Shown: positions 37,023 to 46,489, counted from the first letter of the stretch. The stretch: DNA of 64,000 nucleotides from Bacillus sp. RO2 (GCF_012911845.1 NZ_JAAXCU010000051.1:1-64000); one strand, 5' to 3'. Notes: a model not told the origin generated them from the sequence alone. Program-made: numbers and translations.

Positions 37023-37052
37023 ACAAAAAAAGCCCTATTCAGGCTTTTCCTT
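37023..37052 (-). terminator. Terminator of the histidine kinase gene
   Basis: AAAAGCCT pairs with GGGCTTTT around GAATA, followed by TTTG. It overlaps the last codons of the kinase. Confidence 0.8.
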
Positions 37053-38444
37053 TATGAGAGGCAAGCGGTAACAAAAGGTGGAACCGTCTCCTAATTTGCT
37101 ATCGATAAATAGCTCACCATCATGGTCTTCTATTATTTTTTTACATAGCGGAATGCCTAAGCCATTTCCCTTTTCCTTCGTTGTGAAAAAAGGTTTACCA
37201 ATTCGATCCAACACATCTTCGGCCATGCCTTTTCCGTTATCTACAACCGTTATTTCATAAAAGGTATCCGATTTTTTGGCTCGCAATAGAAACAATTTGT
37301 TTTTCTGTTCCGGTGTGTACGCTTCAATCGCATTCCGTAAGAAATTCAGCATAACTTGTTTGATCATTGCCTCATTGACCAATACCAGCTCTTCTACTTC
37401 ATCAATTTCGAAATCGAAATCTATATTATGTAATAAACATTCTGATTGAAAAATATAAACCAAGGACTGAAAGATATATTGCGGCTGGATAAACTGCTTT
37501 TTCACTTTTTTTCTGGAAACCGATAAAAAGTCCTCGATAATGGAATTCATTCGATTGATTTCTGCCATAATGGTATCGTAATATTTACTCCAATTGTTCG
37601 TGATCTGAGAAAGTTGAATGAATCCCTTGATAACGGATAGAGGATTCCTCAATTCATGGGCCATTCCTGCAGAGATTTGTGAAACAGATTCCATTTGTTG
37701 TTTGTATACTAGAAGGTTTTCAAATTTCTGCTGATAGGAGCGGTCATGGATGATAAAGAATACTTTCTCCGAACTTTCAAAAAAAATCCCTTGAATCTGG
37801 TATAACACTTCATCATCATAGCAAATTCTTTCTTTGAACTTCTTATTATGGATAACCTCTTCATAAATTTCATATAACTTATCCTTCAGAAAGACAGGAG
37901 TCAATAAATCATCGAACTCAAGGTTTATATAGTCTTCACCAACATCAAGTTCCAACAATTTTAAGCATCGGTTGTTGATGTATTCTATCATACCGCCTTT
38001 TGAAAGGACTAAAATAGCAATATCTAATGAGTTCGTCATAAACTCATTGACCTTTAATGATTGTTCAATCGTACCATAATGAAGTGGCAAGACAACGGAA
38101 CTATCCTTATTTTCAATTACAAGTCCTGACAGATAGATACGTTCTCCAGAAAGTATTCCTGTATAAACGACTTCATAGAAATTCCCGTTTATCCGGTGAA
38201 ATAAAATCCTCTTAATTTCTTTCCCACCCGAATCGGAAATTTCCTTCAAATATGTATAGACCTCTTGGCGATAGCTTGATGGGAAGCTGAGAAAAAAAGA
38301 ACGATTCTCTTCCAACACTGATAGAAATGTGCTGGCTCTCTCATTCCATTCTTCAATAAAGCCATTCACATTCAGTATAAGCCTTAGGTCTGAACTTAAA
38401 TATTGAAAAATATCTTGTTCTTTTTTATCTATTATAAACGACAA
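37035..38444 (-). CDS. Orphan PAS-domain sensor histidine kinase
   Basis: The 469-residue protein has no membrane segment. PAS-like regions cover ~10-110 and ~130-245. The phospho-His box SAGMAHELRNPLSVIKGFIQL lies near residue 255, and the ATPase boxes NFLRNAIEA, VVDNGKGMAEDVLDRIGKPFFTTKEKGNGLGIPLCKKI follow to ~455. No response regulator gene is adjacent. Cytosolic PAS kinases with this H-box in Bacillus often feed the sporulation phosphorelay (KinA/KinE type), so a Kin-like role is likely but not shown. Confidence 0.85.
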   Translation of the reverse strand: MSFIIDKKEQDIFQYLSSDLRLILNVNGFIEEWNERASTFLSVLEENRSFFLSFPSSYRQEVYTYLKEISDSGGKEIKRILFHRINGNFYEVVYTGILSGERIYLSGLVIENKDSSVVLPLHYGTIEQSLKVNEFMTNSLDIAILVLSKGGMIEYINNRCLKLLELDVGEDYINLEFDDLLTPVFLKDKLYEIYEEVIHNKKFKERICYDDEVLYQIQGIFFESSEKVFFIIHDRSYQQKFENLLVYKQQMESVSQISAGMAHELRNPLSVIKGFIQLSQITNNWSKYYDTIMAEINRMNSIIEDFLSVSRKKVKKQFIQPQYIFQSLVYIFQSECLLHNIDFDFEIDEVEELVLVNEAMIKQVMLNFLRNAIEAYTPEQKNKLFLLRAKKSDTFYEITVVDNGKGMAEDVLDRIGKPFFTTKEKGNGLGIPLCKKIIEDHDGELFIDSKLGDGSTFCYRLPLIKEKPE

Positions 38445-38585
38445 GGTGACTCCCCCTCGTTACCTTCGAATATCATTTGTTAATGGAATATTTTAATTAT
38501 ACAATAATTTCCCAACAGTTGTCATATTATTTCGTAAAGGTAGCCTTTTTGTTTTTCCAACATAGGCTAAAATGGGAGGGATAAT

Positions 38586-38843
38586 ATGATGAACATATAT
38601 CAGCAAATCGTCAATAAGAAGCTTCATAACATTACGGCAGAAGAATTGATGAAGTATAGTGGGGAATATAATATCTCCTTGACACTGGATCAGGCAAAAA
38701 AGGTATCTGCTCTTTTGCAGTCCAAAAAAGTGAATGTATTTAACACGTCCGAGAGAATTCAATTAATGAAAGAAGTTGCGAAGATTACTGGCCACGAGAC
38801 CGCTAAAAAAGTAAATCAGCTATTTTTGGAGTTTACAAAGTAA
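38586..38843 (+). CDS. yqfT: DUF2624 protein YqfT
   Basis: The 85-residue soluble protein begins MMNIYQQIVNKKLHNITAEE and contains LTLDQAKKVSALLQSKKVNVF. The length, helical character and place next to nfo match B. subtilis YqfT. GGGAGGG lies before the first ATG. The function is unknown. It points away from nfo, unlike the usual arrangement in which it is cotranscribed with neighbours. Confidence 0.78.
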   Translation: MMNIYQQIVNKKLHNITAEELMKYSGEYNISLTLDQAKKVSALLQSKKVNVFNTSERIQLMKEVAKITGHETAKKVNQLFLEFTK

Positions 38844-38889
38844 GAAAATCAGCTAAGAACAAAAGAACTTTAGGTGTTGAATAATCACC

Positions 38890-38950
38890 GCTGTTCCTTT
38901 CCGCAAATGGCTTCGCTTTCCGCGGGACGGTGCTTGCTTCAATTCACAGC
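38890..38950 (-). repeat. Internally deleted repeat copy R5
   Basis: In reverse orientation it keeps the end CGCTGTTCCTTTCCGCAAATGG, CGCTTTCCGCGGGACGGTGCTTG and then jumps to the far end CTTCAATTCACAGCT. About 70 bp of the middle is missing. Confidence 0.8.
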
Positions 38951-39038
38951 TAAAAAATTTCGTAAAAGGTACGTTCTTGCTTATTCATTTAACCCGGGTA
39001 GATACTTTCCATATACCCCTCGTTGAATGAAGCCCTTT

Positions 39039-39168
39039 GTTGATTGAAGTACAAGGCGTGCAGACGCCCACGGGAGGAAGGGACAGGTGAGACCCCATAG
39101 GCGCAAGCCGAGAAGCCTCACGGACCGCCCGCAGGCAAGCGATACGCCTGGAACGGAAATCAACTGTG
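39039..39168 (+). repeat. Intergenic repeat copy R6
   Basis: This is a forward copy from TTGTTGATTGAAGT to GGAACGGAAATCAAC. Its inner arms are GGTGAG and CTCACGG, a pairing that differs from the other copies but is kept. Confidence 0.88.
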
Positions 39169-39230
39169 TTTTAATGCTTCTTATCCTTTGGCTCTGTTAA
39201 AGCATATTATTGATTTTTTCAGCAACCTAG

Positions 39231-39359
39231 CTGTTGATTGAAGCAATAGGCGAATACTCCTGAGGGAGATAGCGTTTAGGGGAGACCCCGCAGGCGCTTT
39301 TCCGAGGAGGCTCCCCAAACGCTCCTAGGAAAGCGAAGCCTAGTGCGTAAATCAACAGC
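39231..39359 (+). repeat. Intergenic repeat copy R7
   Basis: This is a forward copy from CTGTTGATTGAAGCA to AAATCAACAG. Its inner arms AGCGTTTAGGGGAG and CTCCCCAAACGCT pair over 13 bases, the longest stem in the family. With R5 and R6 it fills most of the 580-bp gap between yqfT and the nfo terminator. No gene was seen in that gap. Confidence 0.9.
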
Positions 39360-39381
39360 GGAGTTTAACAGAGCCTATCTT

Positions 39382-39426
39382 TAAAAAAAGAAGCAAGGGC
39401 ATTTTTCTGGCCCTTGCTTCTTTCTA
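39382..39426 (-). terminator. Terminator of nfo
   Basis: AGAAGCAAGGGC(C) pairs with (T)GCCCTTGCTTCT, followed by TTTTTTT on the minus strand. Confidence 0.93.
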
Positions 39427-39427
39427 A

Positions 39428-40327
39428 TTAGTCATTCACGATTTTCGTTAATAGTTCTTCATCAAACTGCTTGTTTTTGAGCATGGAGATTTCATGTTTG
39501 TATGGCGGTTTACGGTCTTTCTTGTCTTCACCGACGTATGGCGTCTCCAATATTTTAGGAATATGTTTTAATTGATCATGATGAACGATATAATTGATTG
39601 CATCAAAGCCAATATGACCAAAACCTATGTTTTCATGTCGGTCTTTACTAGCCCCGCAAGCATTCTTACTATCATTTATATGAAGCACCTTCAGTCTGTC
39701 TAAACCAATAATATCGTCAAACTGCTTCAGGACTCCATCAAAATCATTAACAATATCGTATCCAGCATCATGCACGTGACATGTGTCCAGGCAAATGGAA
39801 AGTTTTTCGTTAAGATGAACTCCGTCAATAATGGCTGCAAGTTCTTCAAAAGTACGACCACATTCAGAACCCTTTCCTGCCATGGTCTCTAATGCAATTT
39901 GAACATTCTGCTCTTTGGTCAGTGCCTCATTCAACCCTTTAATAATCTGGCTGATCCCAACTTCCGTTCCCGCACCGATATGTGCACCTGGGTGGAGGAC
40001 AATCTGTTTTGCCCCGATAGCTTCCGTTCTTCTAACTTCTTCTGCTAGAAAATTCACTCCAAGCTCGTAAGTTTCAGGTTTCTGAGAGTTACCAATATTA
40101 ATGATATATGGAGCATGTACAATAATTTCCTTCAAACCATGCTCTTTCATATGTGCAAGACCTGCTTCTATGTTAAGGTCTTCAATTTTTTTTCTTCGTG
40201 TATTTTGAGGAGCCCCTGTGTAAATCATAAATACATTTGATCCATAAGATGCAGCCTCTTCACTTGCAGCAAGCAGCATTTTTTTACCGCTCATGGATAC
40301 ATGGGATCCAATTAGTAAGTTTTCCAT
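39428..40327 (-). CDS. nfo: Endonuclease IV (AP endonuclease)
   Basis: The 299-residue TIM-barrel enzyme has the three zinc-ligand segments of the Nfo family: [21 protein letters not shown] with ALETMAGKG, and [12 protein letters not shown] with [23 protein letters not shown]. It cuts DNA 5' to abasic sites in base excision repair. It has AAGAGGTG before its ATG. B. subtilis nfo is in the same neighbourhood and is expressed in spores. Confidence 0.95.
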   Translation of the reverse strand: MENLLIGSHVSMSGKKMLLAASEEAASYGSNVFMIYTGAPQNTRRKKIEDLNIEAGLAHMKEHGLKEIIVHAPYIINIGNSQKPETYELGVNFLAEEVRRTEAIGAKQIVLHPGAHIGAGTEVGISQIIKGLNEALTKEQNVQIALETMAGKGSECGRTFEELAAIIDGVHLNEKLSICLDTCHVHDAGYDIVNDFDGVLKQFDDIIGLDRLKVLHINDSKNACGASKDRHENIGFGHIGFDAINYIVHHDQLKHIPKILETPYVGEDKKDRKPPYKHEISMLKNKQFDEELLTKIVND

Positions 40328-40401
40328 AACATCACCTCTTTTAACAATCAGCCTTTATTTTATCATAAGGATGCCATGAAAGGTTACCGTGTTGCTCATG
40401 A

Positions 40402-41709
40402 TTATCTTTTCTTTAGGCGGCGGTGTCTCTTTTTATATTGCTCTACCTCGTATTTGTGTTTCTTTTTGTAACCTGGTTTTACTTTTGATGATTTTTTAAC
40501 AGCTGTTTTCGCAGCAACGTCAATTTCATTAATTTGTTTTTTACGGTTTTGACGTTTGTTTCGTTGGCCGATTTCCACCAACTCTCCGTTTTTTAAGTCC
40601 ATCTGAGTAAACTCTATTCCCAACTTTTCGATTTGGGATAATGCATTCTCATCTGTTGGTTCATATAGTGTAATAGCATTACCGGAATAATCTGCTCGCG
40701 CTGTACGTCCAACGCGGTGTACATAGAAATCAAGGTCTGATGGAAGTTCATAGTTAATTACATGACTGACTCCTTCAATATCAATTCCTCTTGCAGCCAG
40801 GTCTGTTGCTACCACATATTGATATTCCAAATCATTGATTTGCTTCATCATTTTTTTACGTTCACGTGGGTTAAGGTCCCCATGAATTCTACCTACCTTT
40901 AACCCTTGTTCAAGCAATGCATCTGCCACTTCGTCTGCTTTTTTCTTCGTGTTGGTAAAGACAATCGCTAGATATGGATTATATTGCACTAGAACATCAT
41001 GCAATAATTTCGTTTTGCTTTTAGATTTAACCGGAATAAGCAGGTGTTTGATTTTCGCTGCAGTCACTTGTTTTGGCGCAACGTGTGTGTACTTTGGGTT
41101 TTCCATGTATTTTCGTAAGAAAGGCTTCAGTTTTTCAGGAATCGTCGCTGAGAATACCATGATCTGAAGATTCTTCGGCATTGCAGCAGCAACCTTGTCA
41201 ATATCTTCAATGAAACCCATATCGAGCATAAGGTCGGCTTCATCGACTACAATTGATCTGGCAGTATGAACTAAAAGTGCATTCTCTACCATTAAATCTT
41301 TAATACGGCCAGGAGTTCCGACTACAATGTGCGGCTGTTGTTTTAGACGATCAATCGTCCGTTGTTTGTCCGTACCCCCAATATAACAACGTGCAGTAAT
41401 CATGTCTTCACCAGAACAGAATTTAGTGATCTTCAATACTTCTTGGTAAATTTGATTAGCAAGCTCTCTTGTAGGTGCTGTAATAACAGCTTGTACTTCC
41501 TGTACAGATGGGTCGATTTTGCTCAAAATTGGTATCAGGTAAGCATGTGTTTTCCCTGTTCCTGTTTGAGACTGTCCAATGGCACTTTCTCCGTTTAATA
41601 AAGAAGGAATCATTCTTTCTTGTACTTCTGTCGGCTTTTGAAATCTAAGTTCTTTTACCGCTTCTAGTATGAACGGTTTTAAATTAAATTTTTCAAACGT
41701 AGTATTCAT
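40402..41709 (-). CDS. cshB: DEAD-box RNA helicase CshB
   Basis: The 435-residue protein carries GQSQTGTGKT (~44), PTRELA, TPGRI, VDEADLM (~150), SAT, and RIHGDL, ARGID and HRVGRTAR in the second helicase domain. A Lys/Arg-rich tail (~390-435) follows. It unwinds RNA in cold adaptation, ribosome assembly or decay. The ATG at 41709 (MNTTFEKFN) behind GGAGG is the start; an in-frame ATG at 41739 has no site. Position next to nfo and yqfQ matches B. subtilis cshB. Confidence 0.93.
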   Translation of the reverse strand: MNTTFEKFNLKPFILEAVKELRFQKPTEVQERMIPSLLNGESAIGQSQTGTGKTHAYLIPILSKIDPSVQEVQAVITAPTRELANQIYQEVLKITKFCSGEDMITARCYIGGTDKQRTIDRLKQQPHIVVGTPGRIKDLMVENALLVHTARSIVVDEADLMLDMGFIEDIDKVAAAMPKNLQIMVFSATIPEKLKPFLRKYMENPKYTHVAPKQVTAAKIKHLLIPVKSKSKTKLLHDVLVQYNPYLAIVFTNTKKKADEVADALLEQGLKVGRIHGDLNPRERKKMMKQINDLEYQYVVATDLAARGIDIEGVSHVINYELPSDLDFYVHRVGRTARADYSGNAITLYEPTDENALSQIEKLGIEFTQMDLKNGELVEIGQRNKRQNRKKQINEIDVAAKTAVKKSSKVKPGYKKKHKYEVEQYKKRHRRLKKR

Positions 41710-41998
41710 GTATTTACCTCCATTTTTAAAATCATGCATGGAATATGTATCTATGTCATTATTTTAAAGTTTCTATTTTCATTTATGAGTTATTCGCGTT
41801 CCGATACGTTCTGTTTAACCCCAAACAACTATTATAAAGGAGTTTTGGTTTTTTGGCTACACTACGGTTGTGCCCATTCTTTCCAGACAATAAACATTCC
41901 AAGCACTATCCGCATAAATTATAGGAGACCAGAAAAGCTACTTAAATTCCGGCATTTTTAAAAAATGATAACTTTTCACGAAAGAAAGGAGGATTACC

Positions 41999-42751
41999 AT
42001 GTTTTTTGGACCGAATCGATCAATGCCACCTATGCAGCAACAAATGCGGCCTTCCCCATTCCGCATGGGTCCAGGTCCCTCTTCGTTAATGCAACAGCCG
42101 CAGAATAACATGTTCAATATGTTTAATATGCCCAATTCAAACATGTCCAATATGCCTACTCAAATGTTGAGAAATTCATCTTCACCATTTATGGGTGGCG
42201 GCGCAGGAAGAGGAATGGATTTATTAGGCGGCGGAAATAGCGGTGGAGGTGGCGGAGGACTGCTTGCCAAACTCTTTGGAAGAACAGGAGCTAGAAGCAT
42301 CGGAAACATGGGTGGACTTGGTCAACTGGCCAATACAGGCGCAGGTGGAGGACTAGGTCAACTTGCGAATGCAGGAACCCTTCAGCAACTCATCAATCCA
42401 AACAACCTGACAGGCATGCTTGGAAATGTTCAAAAAGCGTTAAAAATGGCAGAAGGTGTCATGCCGATGGTTCAGCAATATGGACCTCTAGTAAGGAATA
42501 TGCCTGCCATGCTAAAGCTATACAACGAACTGAAAAATGTTGATGATGACGGTGATACAGATAACGAGTCAACGGAAGAAGCAAAAACGGAAGAGGTTGA
42601 AAGTGAGAGTGAGAGTACACCGAAAAGCAATAAGAAGAAAAAAGTGAAGAAGGCCAAAAAAGAGCCTACTTCCATTTCCACTTCCACTCCCACAGAGCCC
42701 GAGGAAAAGGAAAAACCAGCAGGCGGTTCCGCACCTAAACTTTATATCTGA
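41999..42751 (+). CDS. yqfQ: YqfQ / VrrA family protein
   Basis: The 250-residue protein has a Met/Pro/Gln/Asn-rich start (residues 1-55 with NMFNMFNMPN and NMSNMPTQM) and a Gly-rich stretch with the repeat GGLGQLAN. A central helical part (LQQLINPNNLTGMLGNVQKALKMAEGVMPMVQQYGP, ~125-165) follows. The tail is acidic, then basic and Lys/Thr/Pro-rich. This is the plan of YqfQ and B. anthracis VrrA, whose N-terminal repeats vary between strains. The central part is the conserved piece. The function is unknown, possibly a spore or envelope matrix protein. Confidence 0.82.
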   Translation: MFFGPNRSMPPMQQQMRPSPFRMGPGPSSLMQQPQNNMFNMFNMPNSNMSNMPTQMLRNSSSPFMGGGAGRGMDLLGGGNSGGGGGGLLAKLFGRTGARSIGNMGGLGQLANTGAGGGLGQLANAGTLQQLINPNNLTGMLGNVQKALKMAEGVMPMVQQYGPLVRNMPAMLKLYNELKNVDDDGDTDNESTEEAKTEEVESESESTPKSNKKKKVKKAKKEPTSISTSTPTEPEEKEKPAGGSAPKLYI

Positions 42752-42863
42752 AGTTCCTAATATCTTCTTTTGTACTAACCTTCTTATTTATACTATAATA
42801 GATGGTAAGTAGTGAGAGAGTGTTTATCACTCTCTTATTTGATGTAAGGAGGGTTATCCCTAT

Positions 42864-43814
42864 ATGGAACTTATTAAAATCGCCCCTCGTGGCTACTGCT
42901 ATGGTGTAGTCGATGCTATGGTGATTGCAAGAAATGCAGCATTGGATAAAACATTGCCACGACCAATCTATATTTTAGGTATGATTGTTCATAATAAACA
43001 TGTTACAGACGCGTTTGAAGAAGAAGGAATCATCACATTGGACGGTGCGAACCGCCTTGAAATCCTTGATCAGATTAACGAAGGTACCGTTATTTTCACT
43101 GCCCATGGTGTCTCACCGGAAGTGAAGGTTCGTGCAAAGGAAAAAGGATTAACCACTATTGATGCGACTTGCCCGGATGTTACCCGTACCCATGACCTGA
43201 TCCGCATGAAAGAAGCACAAGGCTACGAAGTTATTTACATCGGTAAAAAAGGACATCCTGAGCCAGAAGGTGCTGTAGGAGTTGCTCCTTCCATCGTGCA
43301 TCTAGTGGAGACGCTTGATGACGTGGAAGCATTGTCGATTGATAGTGAGAAGATTATTGTCACCAACCAAACTACTATGAGTCAGTGGGATGTAGCCGAC
43401 ATCATGGTTAAGGTTCAAGAGAAATACCCACATGTCGAACAACATAAAGAAATTTGCCTTGCTACACAAGTAAGACAAGAAGCGGTGGCAGAGCAAGCGG
43501 GACAAGCCGATGTAACTATAGTCGTTGGAGATCCGAAAAGCAACAACTCCAACAGACTGGCTCAAGTTTCTCAAGAAATTGCCGGAACTCCTGCCTACCG
43601 AATTTCCGATATCAGCGAGTTAAATGTAGAATGGTTGATGAATGCTAGTACGGTTGCAGTTACAGCAGGTGCTTCTACACCAACTCCGATCACAAAGGAA
43701 GTTATACAGTTTGTGGAGCAATTTGATCCGTTGAATAAAGATACTTGGAAGACAACGAAGAATGTACCTTTGCAAAAGATTTTGCCGAAAGTGAAGAAGG
43801 CGAAAACTTCATAA
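42864..43814 (+). CDS. ispH: 4-hydroxy-3-methylbut-2-enyl diphosphate reductase
   Basis: This 316-residue enzyme has the three Fe-S cysteines in RGYCYGV (~13), DATCPDV (~96) and [10 protein letters not shown] (~193), and the motif TAGASTPTP near the end. It makes IPP and DMAPP from HMBPP, the last MEP step, using the product of IspG, which is also coded here. AAGGAGG precedes the ATG. Confidence 0.97.
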   Translation: MELIKIAPRGYCYGVVDAMVIARNAALDKTLPRPIYILGMIVHNKHVTDAFEEEGIITLDGANRLEILDQINEGTVIFTAHGVSPEVKVRAKEKGLTTIDATCPDVTRTHDLIRMKEAQGYEVIYIGKKGHPEPEGAVGVAPSIVHLVETLDDVEALSIDSEKIIVTNQTTMSQWDVADIMVKVQEKYPHVEQHKEICLATQVRQEAVAEQAGQADVTIVVGDPKSNNSNRLAQVSQEIAGTPAYRISDISELNVEWLMNASTVAVTAGASTPTPITKEVIQFVEQFDPLNKDTWKTTKNVPLQKILPKVKKAKTS

Positions 43815-43815
43815 G

Positions 43816-43852
43816 GTTGACAGCACCCTCTTTTTGGAGGGTGTTTTTTTTG
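43816..43852 (+). terminator. Terminator of ispH
   Basis: ACACCCTC-type arms AGCACCCTC and GAGGGTGTT pair around TTTTTG, followed by TTTTTT. Confidence 0.92.
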
Positions 43853-43888
43853 GAGGATGGTTGGAGGCTTAAGATTCCGAACGTAAAT

Positions 43889-44565
43889 TGAAACTATATT
43901 GCTTCTATGTTACCTTTGATGCTTTTGTGGAAGAGTTTCGGGCGTATAGAACCGTTCTATGTTACCTTTACTGCTTTTTACGAAGGGTTTCGGGCGTATA
44001 GAACCGTTCTATGTTACCTTTACTGCTTTTGGCGAAGGGATTCGGGCGTATAGAACCGTTCTATGTTACCTTTACTGCTTTTGGCGAAGGGATTCGGGCG
44101 TATAGAACCGTTCTATGTTACCTTTATTGCTTTTACCAAGGAGTTTCGGGCATGAGGGTATTTTCTCTCCTACCGTTTTTCCTTTCCCCAAAACTTTACG
44201 GGCGGAGAGACCCCTTCTCTCCTACCGTTTTTCCTCTCCCCGGAGCTTTTCGGGCGGAGAGACTCCCTCTCTCCTACCGTTTTTCCTTTCCCCAAAACTT
44301 TTCGGGCGGAGAGACGCCTTCTCTCCTACCGTTACACATTTCCCCGGAACTTTTCAGGCAGAGAGACCCCTTCTCTCCTACCATTTTTCCTTTCTCCAAA
44401 ACTTTTCGGGCGGAGAGACACCCTCTCTCCTACCGTTTTACCTCTCCTAGGAGCTTTTCGGGCGGAGAGACTCCTTCTCTCCTACCGTTTTCCCTCCCCC
44501 AAAAGCTTTTCGGGCAGAGAGACTCCTTCTCTCCACCCTTCACTGAAACTATTAGGACATTGAAA
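43889..44565. repeat. 52-bp tandem array with two subtypes (13 units in one register)
   Basis: The mark GGC(G/A) after TTTCG recurs every 52 bp at 43941, 43993, 44045, 44097, 44149, 44201, 44253, 44305, 44357, 44409, 44461 and 44513. A degenerate unit at 43889 is in the same register. Units 43941-44097 (subtype A) carry ATAGAA-CCG-TTCTAT then GTTACCTTT. Units from 44201 (subtype B) carry GGAGAG-A(N6)-CTCTCC then TACCGTTTT. The unit at 44149 is transitional. Long frames through the array are not coding, since 52 is not a multiple of three. Confidence 0.92.
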
Positions 44566-44576
44566 CCCCATTCCCT

Positions 44577-44615
44577 AAAAAAAGAAACGAACCACAAAGG
44601 ATCGTTTCTCTAAAC
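44577..44615 (-). terminator. Terminator of the trmK-yqfO operon
   Basis: AGAAACGA pairs with TCGTTTCT around 14 bases, followed by TTTTTT on the minus strand. Confidence 0.88.
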
Positions 44616-44620
44616 AAACA

Positions 44621-45739
44621 TCACATAAATCTAAACGGATCTGTATTCGTCTCAGAAACTATAACTTCAAGCTCCCAATTTTTCTCCTGCACTACCTCTG
44701 CTAATCGCTGTGCGACCCCTTTTTTCATAATCTTCTCCGCGTAATGCCCAGGATCGACCACATTCAATCCAATTGCCATAGCATCATGTGCGGTATGGAA
44801 ATATAGATCCCCCGTCACATATACATCCGCTCCGGCGTACTTTGCAGCATGGATATATTTATTTCCGTCTCCGCCTAATACCGCTACTTTCTTAATCTCA
44901 CTGTTTAAATCACCGACCACACGGACATGTTCCACTTCAAGCCCTTTTTTTACATGAGAAGCAAAATCAGCAAGCGACATTCCTGACTTTAACTTTCCAA
45001 CGCGCCCCAAACCAAGGGAGTTCATCTCGTTTTCTAGCTTGTAAATATCATAAGCTACTTCCTCATATGGGTGAGCTTTAAACAAAGCCTTCAAAACACG
45101 CCTTTCAATTGAAATCGGGTATATTGTCTCAACCTTCATCTCTTCTACTTTTTCAAGCTGACCTTTTTTCCCGATAAAAGGGTCTGTCCCTTCTAAAGGA
45201 ATAAAACGCCCTTCCCCCTCGGTTGTGAAGGAACAATGACTATAGTTTCCTATGTGTCCTGCTCCAGCTTCCCCTAGAGCATCTAAAAGCGTTTCTGCGT
45301 GAGAAACTGGAACAAACACGCTCAGTTTTCGAAGTTCCTCTTGAAAAGTCGGTACCAATACGTTTACATCCTCAAGCTCTAGAGCTTCAGCTAGCAGGTC
45401 ATTCACGCCACCTTGAGCTACATCAAGATTTGTATGTGCCACATATACGCTGATATCATGCTTGATGCATTTAGTGACAATTTTGCCGGCAGCTGAATTA
45501 TCCGTAACAGTAGGAAGCGCGCGGAAGATTGGCGGATGATGGGCTATAATCAAATCAACATTCTGATCTATTGCCTCGTCTACCACCTCTTCAAGCACAT
45601 CAAGTGTCACCATTATTTTTTGAATCGGCTTATTCAAAGTACCAATCTGAAGCCCAATTTTATCCCCTTCGACTGCATATTTTTTAGGGGAGAACTGTTC
45701 GAACCATTCGATAATCTGCAAGCCATTAACTGTTTTCAA
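44621..45739 (-). CDS. yqfO: Nif3-like dinuclear metal centre protein YqfO
   Basis: The 372-residue protein has the metal-binding motifs IIAHHPPIFR (~64) and VAHTNLDVAQGG (~103) and, after a ~120-residue inserted domain, VYVTGDLYFHTAHDA and DPGHYAEK. The inserted PII-like middle domain is typical of the Bacillus form. A GTP cyclohydrolase I-type or related hydrolase role has been suggested for the family, but the true role is open. The start is TTG at 45739, with AGGAGG nine bases upstream, and it overlaps trmK by 14 bp. Confidence 0.88.
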   Translation of the reverse strand: MKTVNGLQIIEWFEQFSPKKYAVEGDKIGLQIGTLNKPIQKIMVTLDVLEEVVDEAIDQNVDLIIAHHPPIFRALPTVTDNSAAGKIVTKCIKHDISVYVAHTNLDVAQGGVNDLLAEALELEDVNVLVPTFQEELRKLSVFVPVSHAETLLDALGEAGAGHIGNYSHCSFTTEGEGRFIPLEGTDPFIGKKGQLEKVEEMKVETIYPISIERRVLKALFKAHPYEEVAYDIYKLENEMNSLGLGRVGKLKSGMSLADFASHVKKGLEVEHVRVVGDLNSEIKKVAVLGGDGNKYIHAAKYAGADVYVTGDLYFHTAHDAMAIGLNVVDPGHYAEKIMKKGVAQRLAEVVQEKNWELEVIVSETNTDPFRFM

Positions 45740-46445
45740 AACCCAGTTCCTCCTCTACCAGTCTAATTTTTTCCGTAAGCTCTTTTCTTTTCTGTTCATT
45801 CGCCTCCGTGTGTCCAGCTGAATCGAGCTGCGCCACTATTTTTTTCCAATGCGCAAGCTCATGTGTCCACTTTTGTACAAATACATCATTTCGTTCCTTT
45901 GCAAGAAACGGGCCAACAAGCAGATACGTCTCTTTTTTTACCGAGTATGGTTTTTCACTTTCTCCACGTTCTGCCACAAGAATCTCATAGATCCTACCAT
46001 CATCAAGCAGAATTTGTTCTGCAACAAGTTCCCATCCATTTTCAAGAAGCCACTCCCTGATCTTTTTTGCACCTATATTAGGTTGAAGAATAAGCGTTTG
46101 AACTCCCGCTAGTTTATCCTTTCCTTTTTCAAGGATGGACTGAATTAAAGTCCCTCCCATTCCAGCAATGGTGATGCATGTAACCTCATTTGGAGAGATT
46201 ACTTCCAACCCATCCCCTTTTCTCACTTCAATCACCTTATCTAATTCCGTTTTACGAACCTGCTGAATAGCAGATTGAAAGGGACCTTCTACCACTTCTC
46301 CGGCAATACCTCTTTCAATCATTCCCTGCAAATAGGCATAACAAGGCAGGTAAGCATGATCTGAACCAATATCAGCCAATACACTGCCTTTGGGAATAAA
46401 AGAAGCAACTGCTTCTAAACGTTTTGAGAGTTTTAATTCATTCAT
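45726..46445 (-). CDS. trmK: tRNA (adenine(22)-N(1))-methyltransferase TrmK
   Basis: The 239-residue Rossmann-fold methyltransferase has the SAM loop ADIGSDHAYLP (~24-34), ITIAGMGGTLI (~92) and LQPNIGAKKIREWLLENGW (~115). A coiled-coil C-terminal arm (~165-239) follows. It methylates A22 in tRNAs. The gene pair with yqfO is the standard Bacillus order downstream of sigA-cccA. Confidence 0.92.
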   Translation of the reverse strand: MNELKLSKRLEAVASFIPKGSVLADIGSDHAYLPCYAYLQGMIERGIAGEVVEGPFQSAIQQVRKTELDKVIEVRKGDGLEVISPNEVTCITIAGMGGTLIQSILEKGKDKLAGVQTLILQPNIGAKKIREWLLENGWELVAEQILLDDGRIYEILVAERGESEKPYSVKKETYLLVGPFLAKERNDVFVQKWTHELAHWKKIVAQLDSAGHTEANEQKRKELTEKIRLVEEELGFENS

Positions 46446-46489
46446 GTCTTTTTCCTCTTTACTTATGTATTTGAATTCCTTTGTAACAA

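Noticed and set aside
41853-41924. 23-codon TTG-started frame upstream of yqfQ, with AAAGGAG before it
   Set aside because: It has a fair ribosome site but is too short and unrecognised. It may be a leader peptide or chance, and there is no other support.
43889-44565. Array considered as CRISPR
   Set aside because: The parts between the repeated cores are themselves conserved from unit to unit, there are no unique spacers, and no cas genes are present.
44011-44613. A 200-codon open frame through the second array
   Set aside because: Same argument: 52-bp period, more than one frame open, no ribosome site, and Pro/Ser/Phe-rich repeats shifting with each unit.
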